From: an uncultured archaeon
GTDB taxonomy: Archaea > Thermoproteota > Nitrososphaeria > Nitrososphaerales > CALBXV01
Reading direction: 5' to 3'
DNA: 5,382 bases
Assembly: GCA_937890045.1 (NCBI GenBank)
Contig: CALBXV010000308.1
Span: forward strand, 1 to 5,382
Part shown: positions 5,118 to 5,382 of the stretch, in pieces
Layout: every line of letters begins with the position of its first letter
Numbering within the stretch: position 1 is the first letter of the stretch
Notes under the pieces: generated by a model
What the model was told of the DNA's origin: nothing
Databases searched by the model: none
What the model saw: only the letters and a program-made list of their open reading frames with translations
Program-made: the position numbers and the translations under genes

Positions 5118-5382
5118 TCATAGATGTTGATAATATTTTATTATTTCTTTTATTGTTTTATCCTTGTAATGTTTTATTTTAATTCTTATTGCGTCTTTTT
5201 CTGAAGTTGTTATTATATTTGAAAATAATTTCTGTTTATCTATTCTTAAATAAAAATTGGATTTTTTATCTATGTGATTTTCTATATTATCTAATAAAAA
5301 GCTTTTTTCATTATGATCAATTTTGTTAATTATGTTTTTAATACATTTATCTACATTTTCATCATTTATTATGCTCTTAAAT
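5118..5382 (-). CDS. COG1325-type RNA-binding protein (predicted exosome-associated), N-terminus beyond the window
   Basis: An open frame enters from the right edge (first complete codon at 5381) and ends at TGA 5120-5118, giving the last 87 residues. Family members are about 140 residues, so roughly a third is missing with the start codon. The visible part contains KSFLLDNIENHID, then the most telling stretch NFYLRIDKQKLFSN, which matches the conserved h.LRLDKQ motif of COG1325, and a closing strand AIRIKIKHYKDKT with a terminal helix. These proteins are predicted RNA binders with a dsRBD-like or L5-like fold, linked to the archaeal exosome mainly by gene neighbourhood; direct function is not well established. 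Pop5 follows after 17 bases without a clear promoter, indicating one transcript. Confidence 0.78.
   Translation of the reverse strand, partial: FKSIINDENVDKCIKNIINKIDHNEKSFLLDNIENHIDKKSNFYLRIDKQKLFSNIITTSEKDAIRIKIKHYKDKTIKEIIKYYQHL

Noticed and set aside
1..5382. tRNA, rRNA, CRISPR array, insertion sequence or C/D-box RNA
   Set aside because: Gaps between genes are at most 82 bases; none folds like a tRNA by eye, there are no direct repeat-spacer units and no transposase. RTGATGA-like strings occur only inside coding regions without a paired CTGA box at suitable spacing.

Overview
This is a very AT-rich window (about a quarter G+C by eye) from an archaeon. It codes for archaeal or archaeo-eukaryotic information-processing proteins: aEF-1 beta, Pth2, PCNA, TFS, Rpo11/RpoL, Csl4 and Pop5, plus a geranylgeranyl-reductase-family enzyme of the kind used for archaeal lipids. 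Several genes have a TATA-like box about 24-29 bases before the start codon, the usual layout of leaderless archaeal transcripts, and Shine-Dalgarno motifs are almost absent. The gene set, its arrangement and the style of the reductase suggest Nitrososphaerota (Thaumarchaeota), with base composition at or below the low-GC end of marine Nitrosopumilaceae. That lineage call is inference from memory.

Layout, left to right. (1) 1-236, minus: the first 78 codons of a winged-helix-like DNA-binding protein, cut by the window edge. (2) 319-618, plus: a 99-residue Asn-rich protein that I do not recognise, divergent from the first gene across an 82-base gap with two back-to-back TATA boxes and a small inverted repeat between them. 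(3) 630-1096, minus: aEF-1 beta preceded by a 56-residue double zinc-ribbon protein, a conserved archaeal pair. (4) 1152-2315, minus: a geranylgeranyl-reductase-family flavoprotein, divergent by 40 bases from (5) pth2 at 2356-2715, plus. (6) 2718-5382, minus: a block read right to left as COG1325-type RNA-binding protein (cut by the edge), pop5, csl4, rpoL, tfs, pcna.

The right-hand block joins RNA processing (RNase P Pop5, exosome cap Csl4, predicted exosome-associated COG1325 protein), transcription (Rpo11, TFS) and replication (PCNA). The left half adds translation factors (aEF-1 beta GEF, peptidyl-tRNA hydrolase) and membrane-lipid or quinone saturation. There is no mobile element, CRISPR array, tRNA or rRNA, and no gene-free stretch over 300 bases; the longest gap is 82 bases.

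Most of the window is core archaeal housekeeping. The points that merit attention are three genes (pcna, pop5, ggr) that apparently start with UUG, two of them with leaderless promoter geometry; the unrecognised gene pair with its shared promoter region; an oligo-T tract for the aEF-1 beta transcript that lies inside the opposing unknown gene; and long A tracts inside rpoL and pop5.
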